From NCBI RefSeq assembly GCF_002994445.1, contig NZ_MRZJ01000001.1, positions 372,001-436,000 of the forward strand: a stretch of 64,000 nucleotides of DNA. Reading direction: 5' to 3'. This document shows, in pieces, positions 61,747-64,000 of this stretch. The first letter of the stretch is position 1; each line of letters begins with the position of its first letter. The stretch is from Staphylococcus simulans. Its GTDB lineage: Bacteria; Bacillota; Bacilli; Staphylococcales; Staphylococcaceae. The translations under genes and the position numbers were made by a program. A model generated the notes under the pieces. It did no database searches, was not told where the DNA came from, and saw only the letters and a list, made by a program, of their open reading frames with translations.

Positions 61747-62746
61747 ACACTTGTCCCCCAGTTTTTTTATATTGTTCAAAGGCTTTTCCTTCGTCTATGA
61801 GTTGTTGTGCAAGTTTGACACCTTCTTGAATCGAGTCTGCTTTTTCTGCTGTATACAAGGCAATCCCTGCATTAAGTACGACAACATCGCGCTTGCTGGA
61901 ATGATCTTTGCCACTCAGAATATTGAGTGTAATTTCTAGATTTTCTGAAGGTGTTCCGCCTCTTAATGTGTCATTGCTTGCAGGTGTTAACCCTACATCC
62001 TGTGCACTTAAATGATAAGAGGTAATGCCTTTATCTCGATTGACTTCGTAAATTAAGTTTTCACCTGATAAAGTCGCCTCGTCCATTCCGTTTGCGCCAT
62101 GTAATACGATTGCGCGTTTTCTTCCTAAGTCATAAAGTGTTTGTGCCATTGTTTTCACAAAATCAGGGTTGTATACACCCACAACTTGATAATCTAATTT
62201 GAATGGATGAATCATAGGCCCTAAAATATTGAAGATTGTCGGACCTTCCAGCATTTTTCGGATGGGTTGAATATGTTTCATCACTGGATAAGTATCAGTC
62301 GCATTTAAAAAACCTAAACCTATTTCATCCATTTTTGCTTCTGCATCTATAACTTGTGTGCCTGCAATACCCATTTTGTTGAGTAAGTCAGTGCTGCCGG
62401 AAGCGGATGTAATGCTTCGGTTACCATGTTTTAATACCTTAACGCCTGCTGAGGCAACCACAAATGCGGTTGTTGTAGAAATGTTGAAACTATTAGATTT
62501 GTCGCCGCCTGTACCGCATACACACATCGCACCGGGATAAACCGGTTGAATGGGATACATCGTTTGTATCATTGCTTGAACTAAATAAGTCACTTCAGTT
62601 TGATTTAAGGGGCGAGCAGTATATTCACGCAGTAATTCAGCTTTGGTATCTTGGTCAATATCAGGATGGATTAATGTTTGAATAAATTCATGGATATCTT
62701 GTTGTGTTAAACTATTGTGCTGTTGAATTTTTTGAATAAGTGTCAT
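61730..62746 (-). CDS. trpD: Anthranilate phosphoribosyltransferase
   Basis: Joins anthranilate to PRPP. The 338-residue protein has [20 protein letters not shown], the PRPP and Mg loop, [17 protein letters not shown], and the second metal motif in [17 protein letters not shown]. Its start overlaps the end of trpG by 35 bases, an unusually long overlap, with AAAGGGG upstream of the ATG inside trpG. Confidence 0.95.
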   Translation of the reverse strand: MTLIQKIQQHNSLTQQDIHEFIQTLIHPDIDQDTKAELLREYTARPLNQTEVTYLVQAMIQTMYPIQPVYPGAMCVCGTGGDKSNSFNISTTTAFVVASAGVKVLKHGNRSITSASGSTDLLNKMGIAGTQVIDAEAKMDEIGLGFLNATDTYPVMKHIQPIRKMLEGPTIFNILGPMIHPFKLDYQVVGVYNPDFVKTMAQTLYDLGRKRAIVLHGANGMDEATLSGENLIYEVNRDKGITSYHLSAQDVGLTPASNDTLRGGTPSENLEITLNILSGKDHSSKRDVVVLNAGIALYTAEKADSIQEGVKLAQQLIDEGKAFEQYKKTGGQVYDYIG

Positions 62747-63314
62747 GGCTGCTAGCCCCTTTCTCTACTAATTTAATAAAGTTATGAATTATGGTTGCGC
62801 CTTGTTCAGTCGCAAACGATTCTGGGTGGTATTGTATGCCGTAGTGCGGATAAGTTTTATGTTCATAAGACTGAATGCAATCTGTAGTCTCTCCTGTAAT
62901 GATTAAATCTTTGGGAAACGTAACTGGATCGCTGACCAGTGAATGATAACGCATGATTTTCAAATCTTTTGGTACACCCTCGTATAAAATAGAATCATGT
63001 GTTTGATGCATCGTATCGACCTTTCCATGCAATACACTAGCACCTTGTATCACTTTGCCTTTGTAATAACACGTTAAGGCTTGTGCACCGAGACAAATAC
63101 CTAAAATCGGCAAATCATGATAATGATTGATAATACGCGATAAATCATCTGTATCTTCTGGGTGTCCTGGTCCCGGAGAAATAATCACCGCGTCAGGATG
63201 CAAGTCATAAACAGTAGGATCGTCCGGATATTTCACAACAACATCTGCGTACCCTGCTACTATGTTTACTAAGTTATAAGTGAATGAATCATAATTATCT
63301 ACAATCAATATCAT
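62712..63314 (-). CDS. trpG: Anthranilate synthase glutamine amidotransferase subunit
   Basis: Supplies ammonia from glutamine to TrpE. The 200-residue class I amidotransferase has the catalytic triad C74 (GICLGAQAL), H163 and E165 (YHPESF), with the oxyanion SPGPGHP. TrpG starts in the ATGA overlap with trpE. Its C-terminal tail (about 185-200, [13 protein letters not shown]) runs into the trpD start. The same subunit may also serve folate synthesis (PabA) if no other exists. Confidence 0.94.
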   Translation of the reverse strand: MILIVDNYDSFTYNLVNIVAGYADVVVKYPDDPTVYDLHPDAVIISPGPGHPEDTDDLSRIINHYHDLPILGICLGAQALTCYYKGKVIQGASVLHGKVDTMHQTHDSILYEGVPKDLKIMRYHSLVSDPVTFPKDLIITGETTDCIQSYEHKTYPHYGIQYHPESFATEQGATIIHNFIKLVEKGASSHDTYSKNSTAQ

Positions 63315-64000
63315 GGTGTAACCTCCAGTAAGCTTTTAGCTTTCAAACGTGTTTCTTCTAGCTCTTTTTCAGGAATGGAATCATAAACAACGCCGCATCC
63401 TGCTTCTACATCAACATATGTTTCATCAATCAGCAATGTTCGAATGGCTAAGGCAAAGTCTAAATCGTGATTGCAGTTAATGTAGCCGACCCCTCCGCTG
63501 TATACTCCGCGTTTATATGGATGTGCTTCGTAAATTCTTTCTATCGCTCTTAACTTAGGTGCACCAGACACCGTACCAGTTGGTAAGAGACTTGCGATAA
63601 TATCCATCGGCGATATTTTCTCTTTTAACTGACCAGTCACCACACTGACAATATGCATCACATGTTCGTACTTTTCGATTTCCATCAGACGTTCGATTTT
63701 TGATGTGCCTGTTTGACTGACACGATGGATATCATTTCTGCCTAGATCGACTAACATACTATGTTCGCTTAATTCTTTTTCATCGCTCAGCAGCTGTTTA
63801 GCATTAGCTTCGTCTTCTTCCGGTGTTTTTCCTCTTTTAATAGTTCCGGCAATCGGATTAGTCACTACTTCACTGCCTTTGACTTTCACAAAGCTTTCAG
63901 GTGAACTGCCTACTATAATCGGTTCATCAATATTCAAGTAATACATATACGGACTTGGGTTTTGTCGTTTTAATTTACGATATAGCTGATAAGATAACGC
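63311..64000 (-). CDS. trpE: Anthranilate synthase component I (5' end beyond window)
   Basis: Converts chorismate to anthranilate with ammonia from TrpG. Only the C-terminal about 229 residues are visible; the frame runs open to the window edge at 64000 (ALSYQLYRKLKRQNPSPYMYYLN), so the ATG at 63946 is internal. Catalytic-domain motifs are SSPESFVKV, NPIAGTIKRGKTPEED, LVDLGRNDIHRVS, LPTGTVSGAPKLRAIE and GAGVVYDS-type GCGVVYDSIPEKE. The N-terminal tryptophan-binding region and any leader lie outside the window. Confidence 0.95.
   Translation of the reverse strand, partial: ALSYQLYRKLKRQNPSPYMYYLNIDEPIIVGSSPESFVKVKGSEVVTNPIAGTIKRGKTPEEDEANAKQLLSDEKELSEHSMLVDLGRNDIHRVSQTGTSKIERLMEIEKYEHVMHIVSVVTGQLKEKISPMDIIASLLPTGTVSGAPKLRAIERIYEAHPYKRGVYSGGVGYINCNHDLDFALAIRTLLIDETYVDVEAGCGVVYDSIPEKELEETRLKAKSLLEVTP

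Overview
The window is about 64 kb of a low-GC Staphylococcus chromosome. Almost every protein closely matches a Staphylococcus aureus counterpart recalled from memory (DHFR, ArlRS, FemA/FemB, CvfB, the lysine and pst clusters), and gene order follows the S. aureus segment from thyA to trpE. The sequences diverge enough that this is a different species. A coagulase-negative species is likely, but I cannot fix the species from sequence alone.

Layout. (1) 1-7832, + strand: thyA (5' truncated by the window), dfrA, degV, msrA, msrB, crr and a YozE-like gene, closed by a terminator; then ctpA, a GNAT gene, murG and a PAP2 phosphatase. (2) 7833-8237: a Fur-controlled small RNA on the minus strand that matches S. 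aureus isrR in position, length and promoter. (3) 8238-14591: arlRS, then odhAB (2-oxoglutarate dehydrogenase E1 and E2). (4) 14661-18961: an antisense 59-residue membrane protein, a two-module VOC protein, a small conserved protein, and a MoxR-type AAA+/VWA pair. (5) 19121-24776: brnQ; the opposing lipid kinase, telA, xpaC and acylphosphatase genes; a DUF1033 gene; cspA with a long leader. (6) 24928-27380: an LPXTG surface protein made of SdrD-type B modules.

(7) 27408-35979, minus strand: the lysine/diaminopimelate operon lysC-asd-dapA-dapB-dapD-dapL-alr-lysA behind a lysine riboswitch and a good sigma-A promoter. (8) 36134-38927: a frameshifted ABC-F gene and cvfB. (9) 39122-43930: pstSCAB-phoU with PhoP-box-like repeats upstream. 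(10) 43958-51300: pepF, a small membrane protein, and a five-gene nickel/peptide ABC importer whose binding-protein gene has an overlapping upstream reading frame and hairpin.

(11) 51301-54908 is the only clearly accessory stretch. It has about 1.1 kb of AT-rich non-coding DNA with a 19-bp inverted repeat, an XRE regulator, two paralogous tail-anchored coiled-coil proteins (one with 7-residue repeats, the other with 11-residue repeats), and a decayed IS605-type tnpB. This is the best candidate here for something undescribed. (12) 54909-64000: an HdeD-like membrane protein, femA-femB (pentaglycine bridge synthesis) and the trpEGDCFBA operon, with trpE cut by the window end.

Most of the window is core metabolism and cell-wall biology: folate/thymidylate, methionine-sulfoxide repair, lipid II, lysine and diaminopimelate for peptidoglycan, the Fem interpeptide bridge, phosphate and metal import, and tryptophan. 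No tRNA, rRNA, CRISPR array, intact insertion sequence or prophage was seen.
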